DNA from: Ampelomyces quisqualis
Taxonomy: Eukaryota > Ascomycota > Dothideomycetes > Pleosporales > Phaeosphaeriaceae
Length of the DNA: 64,000 nt
Assembly (NCBI GenBank): GCA_018398575.1
Contig: JAGTXZ010000010.1
Coordinates: forward strand, 930,001-994,000
Direction of reading: 5' to 3'
The translations under genes were made by a program, and so were the position numbers. The notes under the pieces are model-generated. The model saw only the letters and a list, made by a program, of their open reading frames with translations. It did no database searches and had not been told where the DNA came from. Below, piece by piece: positions 21,657 to 33,051 of the stretch (positions are counted from its first letter, which is position 1; each line of letters begins with the position of its first letter).

Positions 21657-24600
21657 ATGTCTCTCCACGGGCTCGACCACGCCAGCGTCACACAGGCCTA
21701 CCAGGGCGCCCTCGCCGAGGCCGGCGGATGGTGCGCTCCCCATTTCCCTGCATTGCTGTGCTGACGTGCTGCGCCCAGGTTCCTGCTCCAGTACGCGTCG
21801 CGCGACACGCTCACGATGTTCACCCGCGGCACTGGCGGCGCGGGAGAGGCTCGCGCCGCCGTCGCCCAGTACGACCAGAAGTCGCCGCTCTACGGCTTCA
21901 TGCGCTACCGCCGCCGCAAGGTCCTCGTCAAATACGTGCCCGAGGGCACGTCGCGGGTGCTGCAGGGTACGCCCACTCGCTGCCATGCGCGCACCACCAG
22001 CCGCTGACCTCTCGCAGCTCGCGTCTCGGTGCACTTCCTCACCATCGCCGAGCGCTTCGCTCCGCACGACTTCGTCCTCGCCCTGTCCACGCCCGAAGAA
22101 CTCAGCGACGCCGCCCTCACCGCCGCCTGCACCCTGCACACCGCCGCGCCGTCGACCTCGTCCTCGTGCGGGTCGTTGCGCCAGCCAAAGCTGAGCGGGA
22201 TCCAAGAAGCCGCCGAGGAAGGCAGCCAGCCCGGGGGGCATGCCGCCAGGACAGCAGCCCCGCCGGGCGCCGCCAAACCCCCTATCCCGAAAATCATGGA
22301 GCCTGTTGCGCCTGTCGAGGACATGCCCGAGAGAGTGCCCAAACGCCTGCCCGAAAACAAGCTCCCCGATCCAAAGCCAGCGCCCGACATGTCCCACGTC
22401 ACCATTGAAACAGTCACAGAGGCGCCCACAGACACAGCGGACACCATGAAGAGCTATGACCAGCTCTTTGAGAACGGACCGGGACCACGAGCATCGACGC
22501 AGACGGCCCGACCCAGCTACACTGAGCTGTACGAGCACTACCATGCACAATACTCAAAGCCAAAGGTCAAGCTGGGGCCAAGACCCCGACCGTCTCTGGA
22601 AGGAAAGAGGCCATCCACCTCGGGCAATGTAGCGCAGCTAGCATCCCGACCCAAGTCATCGTTGCCCGCTGGGCTCCGCTCCTCCACCCGGAAAGCCGGA
22701 GACCAAAGCGCATCCATTTCAAGAGATTCCGGATCCGCGCCGACTCCAGCCATTCCTCCCCCACCGCCGATACCAGCAACCATAGAACCCCCGACTTCTC
22801 CCGTCTCGCTAGCCTTTACAGCTCGAATCCCTGCGAGTGTACGATCGATGCCCGTCTCCGGATACAGCAGCCACCACAGGTCGACTGGCATGACACAAGA
22901 GAAGACAAGGTTGATGAAGGCGTTGGAGTTGCGCAAGAGGCAGATGAAATGCCAAGTGGAGAGTCAGGAGAAAATCGCCAAGTATGCTGCAGCAACGTCT
23001 CAGGCTGAGGGGAGGGAGACAGAAGCAGCGGGCGGATCTAAACAAGGCAAAACAAAGTCCACCACCGAGTCTGGTCATGTTCCGGAAGCCGTTGAAACCA
23101 AGGAAAATACGGAATCCGGGAAGCACGTGTCTGGGGATGAGACGAGTTCCACAGGGCCCGCTGGTTCCGGATCAGTATTTTCCCAGAATCATGCAGATGT
23201 GGACGACCTAATATCCACCGTATCAGTTCCTTCCCCAATATCCGGAAAGACACATGGATCGTCAGGCACACCATCGACCCGGCCATCGTCTCTGTCGGAA
23301 GACGACACTTCTGTGCCAAATAAAGAGTGTCTTGAAAGCTCAGACTCAAAGGACGAGGAGGCATCTGTGGACAGCCTCCCGACTGTCGTGCCCGAGAACA
23401 GGAGTCCAATTGCCTCAGTGATCCAACCAATTCCTCCTGCTAGGGACAGGGAGCAAGCCTCAATGGCTGGTTCTGATATGCAGCCTGATGAGGGTGCAAA
23501 GTCGCTGATGCAAGCAGTACAGTTTGAAGTCCAAGCACGAAGGCGTTCCAATCGTGAATCTATGCTCTTCGTGCCACCTGGCGGTCAATCGCCAATGAAT
23601 GATCCAACTTCGAAGAGGCGCGCTCGGGAGTCCATCATAATTCCGACAAGCAAGAGACAGAGCGGTTATGAGACGAAAGAGAAGAGACTCACACTCCTTG
23701 ACCCAATTCAAGTCAGTGCAGAGAACTCGGAAGCCGAGTATTTGTCCGATGACTCCTTCATGGAAGAGCTACAGAGCGCGACCGTACACGAAGCGAAGCC
23801 AATGTTAGTTTCCAAGTCCCCAGCCACCCCCTGGTTTCCTCGCAAGGCGTCCGATATGGGCAGCACCACATTGGGAAGGTCGGCCTCGCACGCATACGTG
23901 AGAGCCTCCCGAGAATCCGCCGAACAGTTGCAGTTGAAGACCTCCGGCCCCTGGTCTTCTCAGCTCAGCGTAGAGAAGGTTGGCGTTGGGAAGAAGATGA
24001 ATGTGTCTACGGGCATATCACAAAGGATCAAGGCACTTGCAGAGAAGTCTAGTCGTGAGCTGTCACCACCAGTGACTCCTGGAAGTGGTCTCGATGCATC
24101 AAGCCACAGCCTTGCGCAGCGGAAGTCGTCCTTCTTCGCGACCACGCCGATAGAAACGTCTCCAACCTCGAGGCCTGTCTCGCGTCTTGGCAACCCAGCT
24201 TTCCTGCATTCTTCCTCGTCAACGCCAGAGAAAAGCTCGACGGTGGCACCACAGCCAATCAAGGCTGCTGTCTACAACGTACAACGAGCCAACGAACAAC
24301 CCGAGTCTGTACAAGTGACTGCTCGGATTGTGCGAGATGAGCGGACTAGACAGCCAAAATTGGCAATGCCCAACGAAAAGACGCCACTGGACCTTCACAT
24401 GAGCCCTCTAACTATCGATCACCAGAAGCCCAAGTGGACACCGAGGAGCCCCACGCGTGGCCGGACTGAGCCTGCCTCTCCCAAGGCGCCATCAATATCA
24501 CACTCACTGGAACAAAGTACTGCACCACCACGGACTTCGTCAGAAAGCGGATGGAGACCATTCAGCCGCCACATGAGCGAGTCGAAATCCATCCACAGCC

Positions 24601-25192
24601 ACGATGGCGGCGACGACAAGCGTGAAGAGAAGAAAGAGAAGAAGGAGTCCCGTACCAGCAAAATGCTCAAACGCATGTCGTCCTCGATGTATGCCATGCC
24701 CTGGAAGAACTCTTCCAACAACCTCACCCTTCTCGAACACGACATGCGCTCCACATCTCTCGCGTCCCTGCGTGAACCTCCTCCTTCGGTACACGTGGGC
24801 GAACTCAACGTCCAATTTCCTGACACTCTGTTGTGGAAACGCAGATGGGTTGAAATTGATTCCCTGGGTAATCTCGTGCTTAGACCGTCCAAGTCGAATG
24901 AAAAGGGCATGGTCAAGCGCTTTCATCTGAGTGATTTCTGTGCCCCATACCCGCCGGATCAGGATCGTCAGGAGTTGCCGAATAGCGTAATCTTGGACTT
25001 TGTGGACGGAAGGACGTTGCAGGTTTCGTGCGAGACGTACAGGGCGCAAGCTCAGGTTTTGCAAGGTACGTCACGTCATCCTTCTCCGCCCCAGGCCCCG
25101 ATATATCTTCATGACTGTCAAATTGCTAATGCCGGGAAATAGTTCTTCGAGAAGCCCACGACGCCTGGCTTGCATATAATCAGGCTTTGTAA
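21657..25192 (+). CDS. ADF-H (coactosin-like) and PH-like domain protein
   Basis: Four exons, 21657-21730, 21779-21966, 22018-25065 and 25143-25192, give 1,119 aa. The N-terminal about 150 residues read as an actin-depolymerising-factor homology domain of coactosin/Abp1 type: LDHASVTQAYQGALAEAGGW, KSPLYGFMRYRRRKVLVKYV, PEGTSRVLQARVSVHFLTIA, ERFAPHDFVLALSTPEEL. A very long Ser/Pro-rich disordered middle follows, with a basic KSSRELSPPVTPG-like stretch and a Lys/Glu-rich segment near residue 945. From about residue 1010 a PH-like fold is suggested: LNVQFPDTLLWKRRWVEIDS, LGNLVLRPSKS, RFHLSDFCAPYPPD and a final helix LREAHDAWLAYNQAL. It probably links membrane or cortex to actin. Introns of 48, 51 and 77 bp keep frame and complete conserved codons (TGG, GCT, GTT). 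Confidence 0.85.
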
Positions 25193-25825
25193 CACCATTA
25201 CTTACACCGTCCCGTCCGATTTTCCTTGGTTAACTCATTGCTCTTGCGGCCAAAAAAACCATACCCCACAGCCACGCTTACTCGGCACCCTTTCTTTTTT
25301 TGTCCTTTCCCTTTTTGTGTATCTGACTATGATGAAGTACGAACTCGGCATTCGAGATTGCTCCCGTTTTGTGTCTGTGTCTGTGTGTCTGTGGCTTGGA
25401 TACTTGGCTCCATTGCTTCTCTTTTCGGCATGGCTTGTTGCGTCGTCCAGGCTGCGGTGCTTTACCTCATACCCCACCCCCCCCCCCCCTTCCTTGCAGA
25501 GATCCAGACCTGTGTGAACAGGAGTCGGGAAAAAAAGATTTGTAATGTGTGTAATAGATAGCTTGTTGCGCTGGCGCGGTGCGCAAGCATGTACATGTAC
25601 TTTTGTGTCTTTGTTCGATTGGTGGTGTCGCGGCAAAGTAGTTGTTCATGTCATGATTCGTGCCTGGTGTATGTTTTTCTTTCAAAGTGTACTCGGTACT
25701 CCGTGCATCATGGGGTGTTGGATTTCCTTTTGTTGCAAAGACGCAAATCATGGGTAGATGGATGTACATGGGTTCGCGTGCCAAGTGTGCGCTGTGCAAA
25801 GGTCCATGCCAACACGCGGCACGAC
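25193..25825. other. Convergent 3' interval with poly-C tract
   Basis: This lies between the ADF-H gene (plus) and the GGPP synthase gene (minus). It carries a C-run of about a dozen bases near 25,480 and T-rich stretches. No gene is supported. Confidence 0.5.
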
Positions 25826-27107
25826 TCAGGTTAATACCAAACGCGCCAACATGGCCCTCAACGCTTCGGCCCCGCTCCTGCCCTCACCACCCATGCCCTC
25901 TTCAATCTCGCGCACCAACTCCTCCGTCTTGGCCCGCAAGCCGTCAATGACGCGTTTACTGTACTCGAAGCTGCCCTGCTGCTCCATGTACCTAAGCGCA
26001 TACCGCTTGACCTCCTCGTCGTTTGTCTTCTGTTTCAAGATGTTGATGAGGATCTGATTGCTCGGGTCGGTGCGAATGGCGTGGATGACAGGAAACGAGA
26101 ATTTTCCTTCTGTGAGGTCTTCGCACAGGCCTTTGAGGGACGAGTAGCCGGATGTCGGGGAGAGATTGAGGTGGTCGTCGAGGATTTGGAAGAGCAGGCC
26201 GATGGTGGATACGAGGGGGGCACAGTCACTTTTACTACTGTTAGCACGCGTGAATATGGGAGGGGGAGGGATGGGGACAGTACACTTGAGTAGCGCTTTC
26301 AGCTTGCATGAACTTGATGGCGAGGCGGAAGAGGCCGCCGGTTTTGTTGCCGACCATTTCTAGGTAGTCTGCTTCGCTGGGACAGGTCAGGCTGTCGCGC
26401 CAGTAGAGGTCCATGCCTTGGCCGCGATGCAGGTTGAGGAGCTCTTCGGTGAAGATTTCGATGAGTTTGGGGTTGTTCATGCGGAGCAGGTCTTGGAGCG
26501 CTTGGAAGTAGACGTAGTTGGCCGAGTTTATGGTTTGCGGGGTGCCGAATATGGAGTGTGCGACGGGGATGCCGCGGCGGAGAATAGACGAGTCTTCGAC
26601 GTCGTCGACGCTGTGCATCTAGTGTTAGTCTTTCCCCTGGGCGCGTCTGGTGTGTACGTACAGCAACGAGGCGGTATGCAGCATGCCAACCACGCGCGTT
26701 ATAATCTCCAGTCTTTCTGGCGGGACTTTCAACCACAGATTAAAGGCCGCTATGCATTGGCTGCGGATGTCTTTGCCTGGATGCCCGTACAGGTAATCGT
26801 ATGGTCCCAGTAATATGCGCTCCTTCTCCTGCGTCCACGCCGCGCCATTGCCATATATCAGATCCTCGCCGATGTTGTCCGTGGTGGGATCGGGCGGCGA
26901 TATGGGCGTGGGATAGCTGGTGCTGACTTGGAGACTGCCATTGCCCGGCGTGAGGTTTTTGCTCTGGCTCATCCAGTCGACTTCGCTCAGTGGCCGGAGC
27001 ACACTCGAGCGGTCTTGTCTGAGGCTATTCCCGTTGAGGATGCCGGTCGAGCTCGTGCGGGGCGGTATGGCGTTTGGCGATGCGAAGGGGTGGGATGTGG
27101 AAGGCAT
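25826..27107 (-). CDS. Geranylgeranyl diphosphate synthase
   Basis: This trans-prenyltransferase makes C20 GGPP for protein prenylation, carotenoids and diterpenes. Three exons, complement of 26662-27107, 26284-26610 and 25826-26228, give 391 aa with introns of 51 and 55 bp. Landmarks: ILLGPYDYLYGHPGKDIRSQ, the chain MLHTASLLVDDVEDSSILRR with first Asp-rich motif DDVED, GIPVAHSIFGTPQTINSANY, GQGMDLYWRD, NKTGGLFRLA, second motif DDHLN (last Asp replaced by Asn, common in fungal enzymes), LCEDLTEGKFSFPVIHAIRT and RYMEQQGSFEYSKRVI. The first about 85 residues are variable. An in-frame alternative 3' splice site in intron 1 would insert four residues (MHSV), so the downstream AG was preferred. 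No other terpene genes are adjacent, so it is probably the housekeeping copy. Confidence 0.93.
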
Positions 27108-27590
27108 GTTGGGGGACTTTCTTGACTCCGAGGTGGAAACACGCGGCCTTGCTGGGTTCTATCTATGTGTCTGCCTTGAGGGCGCGGGCATGAGACGGGA
27201 TGTCTACCCGCTGCAGCGCTGCGGGCCGGGTAGTCTAGCTGTCGAGACGATGACGACAGAATACCAATAGCCCGCCATTGTCGGCTTCGTGCCGCAGTCG
27301 CATGGCGTTCCCGCGTGGGACACGAGCTCATCGGACGAAGCTGTGCAAGCAATAATGGATGACGCAGGCCACGGCATTATTAATTTATTTACATGTGGTA
27401 ATCCCAGCACATGGGCCGCTAGCCAAGCCGAGCATGGTTCGTGGTTCGTGCACTGTCTTTGCATGTGATGTGGCTGTCCTCTAGATACGCGCGCGCATAG
27501 TCATATATTGCCCTGCCTGCATCCGACCGTAGTGGAATAGCCAGGGATCCATCCCGCGATTGTGTATTGCTGCTCTGATACATTCCATAC
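27108..27590. other. Intergenic interval
   Basis: This is 5' sequence of GGPP synthase and 3' sequence of the next minus-strand gene. No feature was recognised. Confidence 0.45.
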
Positions 27591-28634
27591 TCAAGCATCC
27601 CTCTTCGCACGTTCCTTCTGGCTATTCATCTTCTTCGCCGGCACCACGAGTTTCTTTTGCTGTTTCCCCAACAACCCCCTCAGAGTCGCAATGAACTCGA
27701 CTTGTCTTTCTTCGCCCGTCATCATGCGCTCGCTAGTATTCCGCCAGCGTGCGTAGTCGAACATGTCCCAAGTCAAGTCCAGCACATCAACACCAGCATC
27801 GACCTTGCCCTTTGCCGCCGCAACAGCTTCGAGCCACGGAAATGCATCGCGGTAGAACTTGGAAGCCGCGCCTGAGGCTTTGGAAGCCCATCCGGCCAGC
27901 TCGTCGAAACGGAAAGTCTCGAGGTTCGTAGCTTGAACGAGAACGGCAAAGCAGGCGTGGTTGTATCCTTTCATGCCACGTCCAGTGCACCATTCCAGCA
28001 TGCGTACGTGCTTGAGCTGTTTGGAGCCTGTAGGACCGAGGTTCAGCAGGAAGTTGTAAAGCGCGAAAGAGTCGGCGAATATGAAGTCATTGTCATATAG
28101 GATATCGCATGCTTCTTGGTGAATCTGCTTGCTTACAGCAAGGAGAGACGGCACGAGTACGCTGGGCTTTTCGTATTGCCCCCACACGCTACAGTTGAGT
28201 CTTGATTTAGACCAATGCTGGCCATGGGGGATGTTGGCTTGCATGTCTGCTGAAACGCGTTCCACTGTGCGGCGCCTATGCCTGAAGGACCCCACGAGGT
28301 TGATTCCGGTCGGATCCGTGAGGGCGTAGGAGTATATCATGTTGCGGATCTCGGCCGGCAGAAGTAAGAATGGAAAGACCTTGTTTTTGGGAAGAGTCTT
28401 TGTAGCATTCTTAGAGAGTCGTCCTGGTGTGGCAGCTTTACGCTTCTGTCCATGGTCAGAGAAAGTATGCCCGGGTCAACACAAACTACAAACCTTGACT
28501 GGCGCACACTCAAAATCAGACTCGGTGTCTGAAACGTCTAGCTCGTCCATGTGGTAATTGACTTGAGTCCTCTTCCGCTTCGAGTAACGGCCAGAAGCGA
28601 AGCACATTGGCTTGTTGGAGGCAATGGCTGACAT
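27591..28634 (-). CDS. Fungal LPAEIRNMIY-type (2EXR/F-box-like) protein
   Basis: Two exons, complement of 28494-28634 and 27591-28445, with a 48-bp intron, give 331 aa. A Lys/Arg-rich disordered N-terminus (GRYSKRKRTQVNYHMDELDV) leads to the hallmark FPFLLLPAEIRNMIYSYALT, the start of a large family of fungal proteins of unknown function that resemble F-box or 2EXR proteins. LLAVSKQIHQEACDILYDND follows, also typical. The middle (LKHVRMLEWCTGRGMKGYNH) fits the family's scoring or leucine-rich portion, and the C-terminus is basic (KKLVVPAKKMNSQKERAK). Such proteins are numerous in Pleosporales, and a substrate-adaptor role is only a guess. Exon joining is supported by frame and by the conserved motif directly following the intron. 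Confidence 0.82.
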
Positions 28635-29172
28635 GTTGGGTTGATTTACCAAATGACTTTGTTTGTTGTGTAGATTAAGATGAAGATGATGACACGAAAG
28701 AAACGCGACGCGACGCGACTTTAATAGATTTCGATCGTGAATGTCGCATGGTCAGGTGTTTGCCCGTTTTGGTGTTAGCTTAGGCAGCAACAACACTCTG
28801 CAGGCATCTCAAGGCATCGACTCCACGACACGACGCCATCATTGGACAATTGCGTACGCTGCTGACTTGGAGATTTTGCGCCTCTGTAGAATGACAGCAG
28901 AAGCTGCGACATGGCAGTGCCTGTTTCTCACCACGTACGTTTGTTTGTTCGGAGCATTGTCAACGACGCGGCGAAGATTCAATGCTGCATGTGCTTATGA
29001 ACATGTTGAAATAGCCTAGGGCGACTGGCTCTATGGTACATATTGGTGAACAACAATTACTACTGCCTGAAAAGAATCGCAAGCTGAAGAACTTTAGAAA
29101 CCCTAGGAAGACAGTGCAAACCTGCTACGGATGAAGACAATACCTCGCCAAACCTATAACTGCCATACTACC
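28635..29172. other. Intergenic interval
   Basis: This is upstream sequence of the 27.6-28.6 kb gene. A short open plus-strand frame at 28741-29019 lacks support. Nothing else was seen. Confidence 0.4.
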
Positions 29173-29949
29173 TCACTCGATAATAATTACCTCTTTCCCC
29201 TGAGAGAAATCCGCCATCGTGAAAGCAAAAGGAGGAAACATGATGCAGCCGCGAGGAGTCTCCACAAAGACCTCGCACTTATGGACATAGCCATTCCCCT
29301 GTGGCGACACCTGGTAGCTAGTCCCACCATGTTGATACAAAGCCCAGTGCTGGCGGGTCTGCACCGCGCGGAACGTCCGATCATCGCAGGGCCGTAGGTG
29401 TCCAAGGTCCACATCACCAGGTTGCAGGTCCGGAATCGTAACGAGGCCCAGCTCGTCGACGCCCACTTCGTGCAGGGTGACGGGTATGTACTGGTACGGA
29501 TCGGCTGTGGGCCAGTACTGCGATATCACCGCGCCGCAACCCTGCTCCTCGGTCCAGTGGAGGGCGCCGCCGGGGTAGCACGTGGGCACGGTCGGGAGCC
29601 AGACCTTGCCGGGCACCGAGTGGGACTGGTCGTCCAGGATCTCGCTCAAGTATGGTTCCTGGTAGCCTACGGTGGGGGTTGCTTGTAGGTGGAAGCCCAG
29701 GAAGTTGCGGTACTCGCCGAAAAGTATCCTCCTGTAGTTGGTGTTGCGGAGTTGTAGCCAGGCATACTGTAGCTGAACCTCATCTAATTGGAAGTCTGGG
29801 AGGGGCTCAGCGTTGTCGGGGAGCTTGAAGCACCTTATCTTAATAGTGCCTGGAGGTATGCAAGGCGTTGTCAGTTATCTGAAAGCCAAGGTAAAATACG
29901 TTGAAGCTTACAGGATGGTGTATAGGAGGACAATGGTGGCTGTGGAAAT
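29173..29949 (-). CDS. Unrecognised protein, 5' end unresolved
   Basis: The last two exons are clear: complement of 29912-29949 (38 nt) and 29173-29849, joined by a 62-bp GT-AG intron and encoding at least 237 residues. The protein reads PQPPLSSYTPSCTIKIRCFK, then LPDNAEPLPDFQLDEVQLQY, AWLQLRNTNYRRILFGEYRN, WLPTVPTCYPGGALHWTEEQ, CGAVISQYWPTADPYQYIPV and CEVFVETPRGCIMFPPFAFT. It appears ordered, rich in Trp, Tyr and Pro, and without obvious membrane segments. I do not recognise the family. The 38-nt exon starts in phase 2, so at least one more exon lies upstream (30.0-30.1 kb has an ATG and possible small introns), but I could not close the model. Confidence 0.6.
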
Positions 29950-30275
29950 CTGTAAGGAGTATTAGAGCACAATTTAGAGAGTCGACCTGGCTAGACGTCA
30001 AGGACAACTCCTGACCAGATTAAGCAAAAGAATCAACATCTTGCCAAAAATTCCTATATAAAGAGGTAACATACCATGGTTAGAAGCTTCTTAAGACTGG
30101 CCTACCAATCTACCTTGCTCAAAAATTAAACACTCTTTAAAAATCCCTTTTAGCTATGATATATCGCCTACTTTACATACATCTGTACCATGGTTCGCAC
30201 TTGCATTTACTTCTCGTAGTTAAGCGGCATGCGCTAGTGCAGGGAACAGTGATCTGGTGTGCTGCGACGCTGAGA
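29950..30275. other. Possible 5' exon(s) of the 29.2-kb gene
   Basis: This contains a minus-strand ATG near 30,075 followed by donor-like GTATGT. No unique exon chain can be chosen by eye. Confidence 0.3.
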
Positions 30276-31274
30276 TCAACAGCATTGCGGCTGGAAGGAT
30301 GATCCAGCAGAGTTTACAGACAGCAAAAGTGATTTGTGGGTGTTGGAGGCAATGGAGGAGGCCCTGCGCATTGAATTGCAGCTGTATTCAAACATGGGGA
30401 ATCTACACAAACCAAACGCCATGCTAATCAGACAATTTCCAAAGCAAAATGGGTATCTCGGAACGTGACAGGAACGAAAGGAGGTTGAGAGTCCGAGCAG
30501 GGCCATTTACCTCTGATTGAGCATCGCCTTTACACGGTCGAGCCGGCTCACGGCGTTCTCCAGCCTGTCCAGCCGTGCCATCTTATCCCTGTCCTTCCTT
30601 TCCAGCACCTCGATTCTCTCCTCGAGCTTTGCGCGCGCCTGGCGTTCGGTTGCGACCATCTCGTTTGCTTGCGAGAACAGCTGCACACTGAGCTCTTCAA
30701 TCTCCATGTCTACCTTCTCTGCACGGGCCTCGGCTTTGGCACGCAGGGTCCGCTCGCGATCCAGCTCGTTCAACAACTCGAGGTCCACAGGGGTCGCTGC
30801 TGTGGAGGGAGGCGGCTGCGAGGTGGAGTTGTTCGGCGGTGTGCGGCGGCCGGTGAAGAAGGAGAAGGGCGATGGCCGTGCCGCTGGCCCGCCCGACGTG
30901 GCAGGGCGAGCGTCTGCGTGCGGGCTTTGCGGAGGAGCGTCTGCGGTGTCTGTGTTGGATCGCGCGTGTCCATTGCGGCCCTGGGCGATGCCGAGGCTTC
31001 GGATCTGGTCTTCGTAGTCGGCGCATTTGTCCACTGCCACATCAGCATGCTAGCCACTGCATGAGCGCCGCAGCGACCGACCGGCAGCCGTAGCCTTTTC
31101 CTTGAGCAGCTCCATCTGCGCCTCGAGCTCGACAATCTTGCGCCTCGCCGCCTCCGCCTCCTGTGTCGGCGCCATGGTAGTCCCGCATGCCGGGCAGTTC
31201 TGCAGGCCATGCGCGCCGTGTTTGGAGGCTATCCAGGGTGGCGGCCGTGGTTCCAGTTCGACGGGTGCGGCCAT
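30276..31274 (-). CDS. Sec2-type Rab GEF domain protein
   Basis: Sec2 proteins are coiled-coil nucleotide exchange factors for the Rab Sec4 in polarised exocytosis. Exon 1, complement of 31082-31274, encodes MAAPVELEPRPPPWIASKHG, a CPACGT pair of cysteines and a coiled coil (RRKIVELEAQMELLKEKATA). Exon 2, complement of 30507-31033 after a 48-bp intron, continues with VDKCADYEDQIRSLG, a Ser/Pro linker, then the GEF-type coiled coil LRAKAEARAEKVDMEIEELS, VQLFSQANEMVATERQARAK, LEERIEVLERKDRDK. It may end at the TAA at 30,507 (239 aa). Alternatively it splices at GTAAAT to an exon at 30276-30402 that adds about 42 residues. In-frame Met at 31,295 is a further start option. It is far shorter than yeast Sec2, so it is a Sec2-domain protein rather than proven SEC2. 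Confidence 0.8.
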
Positions 31275-31925
31275 GCTGTGTGTCCCTTGCTGCACCTGAC
31301 CGATCTCGTTTTGGTGTCTTGAATTGGTGGTTGTCGAAGACTATTGACGGTTTGTGGGGTTTGTATGCCAGGTTTCATCATGCGGATCGCACAATTCCAG
31401 GGTCGAGGCCTACCGTCTCAGGGCATAAGCTGCTTGACACACAGTCTGAAACAAAGTCATACAAGGCCAGATCAGGGAAACAAGGGAATGAAACACACTG
31501 ATCACATGCTCATCTGGACATCAGACTGTGTAAGAGAGACGCTTTGCATCGAAACATGTCTCGCTTGCACACCCATGTCGTCCCGAGCATCATACTCGTT
31601 AGTGTACGTTAGGTCGGAAGCTTCGAGAGTCACGTGCGGGACTCCCAGTCGGCAAGACCAATAGAACCTGCACAGCGATTCGAAAAGCGGGCCGCCCTCC
31701 AATCGTCTTATGTGGCAAAACCCGTGACTCTCAAACTACCCGGGCGCTTGAGACCAACGTCACCACCAGTCTCCGTCCGAAGCTAGCGGCGGAGTCCCAG
31801 TCTCCAGTTGAATGGACTACCAAATCCAGCCTGGCGAGACGGCGCGATGAACGTCATCGTCGAAGAACTATCTCAGAAACTTAGATATACATCGCTCAAC
31901 GTCCAACAGCAACTTTCTTCCCACA
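31275..31925. promoter_or_regulatory. Divergent 5' region of Sec2-type and NmrA-like genes
   Basis: The interval lies between two diverging start codons 651 bp apart and must include both promoters (inference). No motif was recognised and no gene is seen. Confidence 0.4.
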
Positions 31926-32870
31926 ATGGCGCCCACTTTCCTCATTGTCGGAGCGACTGGCAACACTGGCCGAAACGTTGTCCAAACCCTATCAGACTCA
32001 CTCAAGTCTAGCGATGGCTTCTCCGAGTACCGTATCCTCGCTCTCACGCGGTCCACCAGCAGCTCAGCGGCACAAAAGCTCGCGAAATTGCCTCACGTCC
32101 AAGTGCTCGAGCAAACCTGGACCGAGATTACGGCAGACTGGCTGCGCTCTCAAAACGTGGAACGAGCCTTCATCGCCTCCCACAACGAGCCCACCCAATT
32201 CGCCGACGAGTCCACGTTCCACCTCAATGCCCTTCACGCCGGCGTCAAGTACGTAGTACGAATCTCCACGACAGCCGCAAACGTCACCCCAGACTGCGCC
32301 GCATACTACCCCCGCCAGCACTGGGCCATTGAACAAATGCTCGGCGCTCCTGAATTCAAGAACCTGCACTGGAGCTCCCTCCAACCCAATGTCTTCACAA
32401 CATTGTGGCTCGGCTCTGCCGTAGAATTCATCAAAGAATTCCGCAAAACAGGCAAGCAAAGTACACTCGACCTCATGGCCAGCTCCGACGCCCAAATTGG
32501 AATCATCCACCCCGACGACGTCGGCACATTCGCCGCTAAACTCCTACTCCATCGCGACACCACCAAGCACAACAAGGCCAAATACGTTCTGAACGGCCCG
32601 GAAGACATCACTGGTGCGCAGATTGTGGAAATGGTTGAAAAGCACATCGGAACCAAGGTCGAGAAGGTAAAGTACAAGCATGTCAGCTTCGTGGAGCAAA
32701 TGGCCGAGGGAGGAAAATACTCCAAAAATGTCATCTTGTCCATCAAGCATGCGCCCGAGACGTCGTGGGATGGAAAAGCTACGGCGAGTACCACGAGTCC
32801 GGAGGTCCTTGAGATTGCGGCTCCGAAGATTACGCCTGCGGAGGTTTTGGAGACTCTGCTGCAAGCATGA
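31926..32870 (+). CDS. NmrA-like NAD(P)-binding protein
   Basis: This single-exon gene encodes 314 aa. The start MAPTFLIVGATGNTGRNVVQ carries the GxxGxxG dinucleotide-binding loop of an atypical short-chain dehydrogenase. VQVLEQTWTEITADWLRSQN follows, then GVKYVVRISTTAANVTPDCA, where the catalytic Tyr-x3-Lys of true SDRs is absent, as in NmrA/HSCARG redox sensors. YYPRQHWAIEQMLG, SSLQPNVFTTLWLGSAVEFI and AQIGIIHPDDVGTFAAKLLL match the family. The C-terminus is longer and more charged. It could be a redox sensor or an isoflavone-reductase-like enzyme. It converges on the sugar transporter, 181 bp apart. The start is fixed by the Rossmann strand directly after Met. Confidence 0.9.
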   Translation: MAPTFLIVGATGNTGRNVVQTLSDSLKSSDGFSEYRILALTRSTSSSAAQKLAKLPHVQVLEQTWTEITADWLRSQNVERAFIASHNEPTQFADESTFHLNALHAGVKYVVRISTTAANVTPDCAAYYPRQHWAIEQMLGAPEFKNLHWSSLQPNVFTTLWLGSAVEFIKEFRKTGKQSTLDLMASSDAQIGIIHPDDVGTFAAKLLLHRDTTKHNKAKYVLNGPEDITGAQIVEMVEKHIGTKVEKVKYKHVSFVEQMAEGGKYSKNVILSIKHAPETSWDGKATASTTSPEVLEIAAPKITPAEVLETLLQA

Positions 32871-33051
32871 TGGGAGTTGTTCAGATATGGGAGAAGAGGA
32901 TTTCGAGGAATGGGGTGTGATGATGAGTCAATATCAAGAATACATCGTCTGATCATGAGTGAAAAGCCGTATTAGGTCCTACCATATACAACTTCGCGAA
33001 TTATATAATTATACACATTGCATCCTGGCAACGACCATTCAGGTCAAAGAG

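Noticed and set aside
21519..22550. 343-codon minus-strand open frame
   Set aside because: It lies antisense to the GC-rich 5' part of the ADF-H gene; its translation is Gly/Arg-rich without motifs and its openness comes from codon bias of the real gene.
30517..31064. Plus-strand frames of 131-166 codons
   Set aside because: Antisense to the Sec2-type coiled-coil exon; Ser/Arg-rich mirror of Glu/Lys heptads.
25826..32870. Secondary-metabolite cluster around GGPP synthase, NmrA-like gene and transporter
   Set aside because: No terpene cyclase, P450, polyketide or peptide synthetase lies nearby, and intervening genes are housekeeping types.
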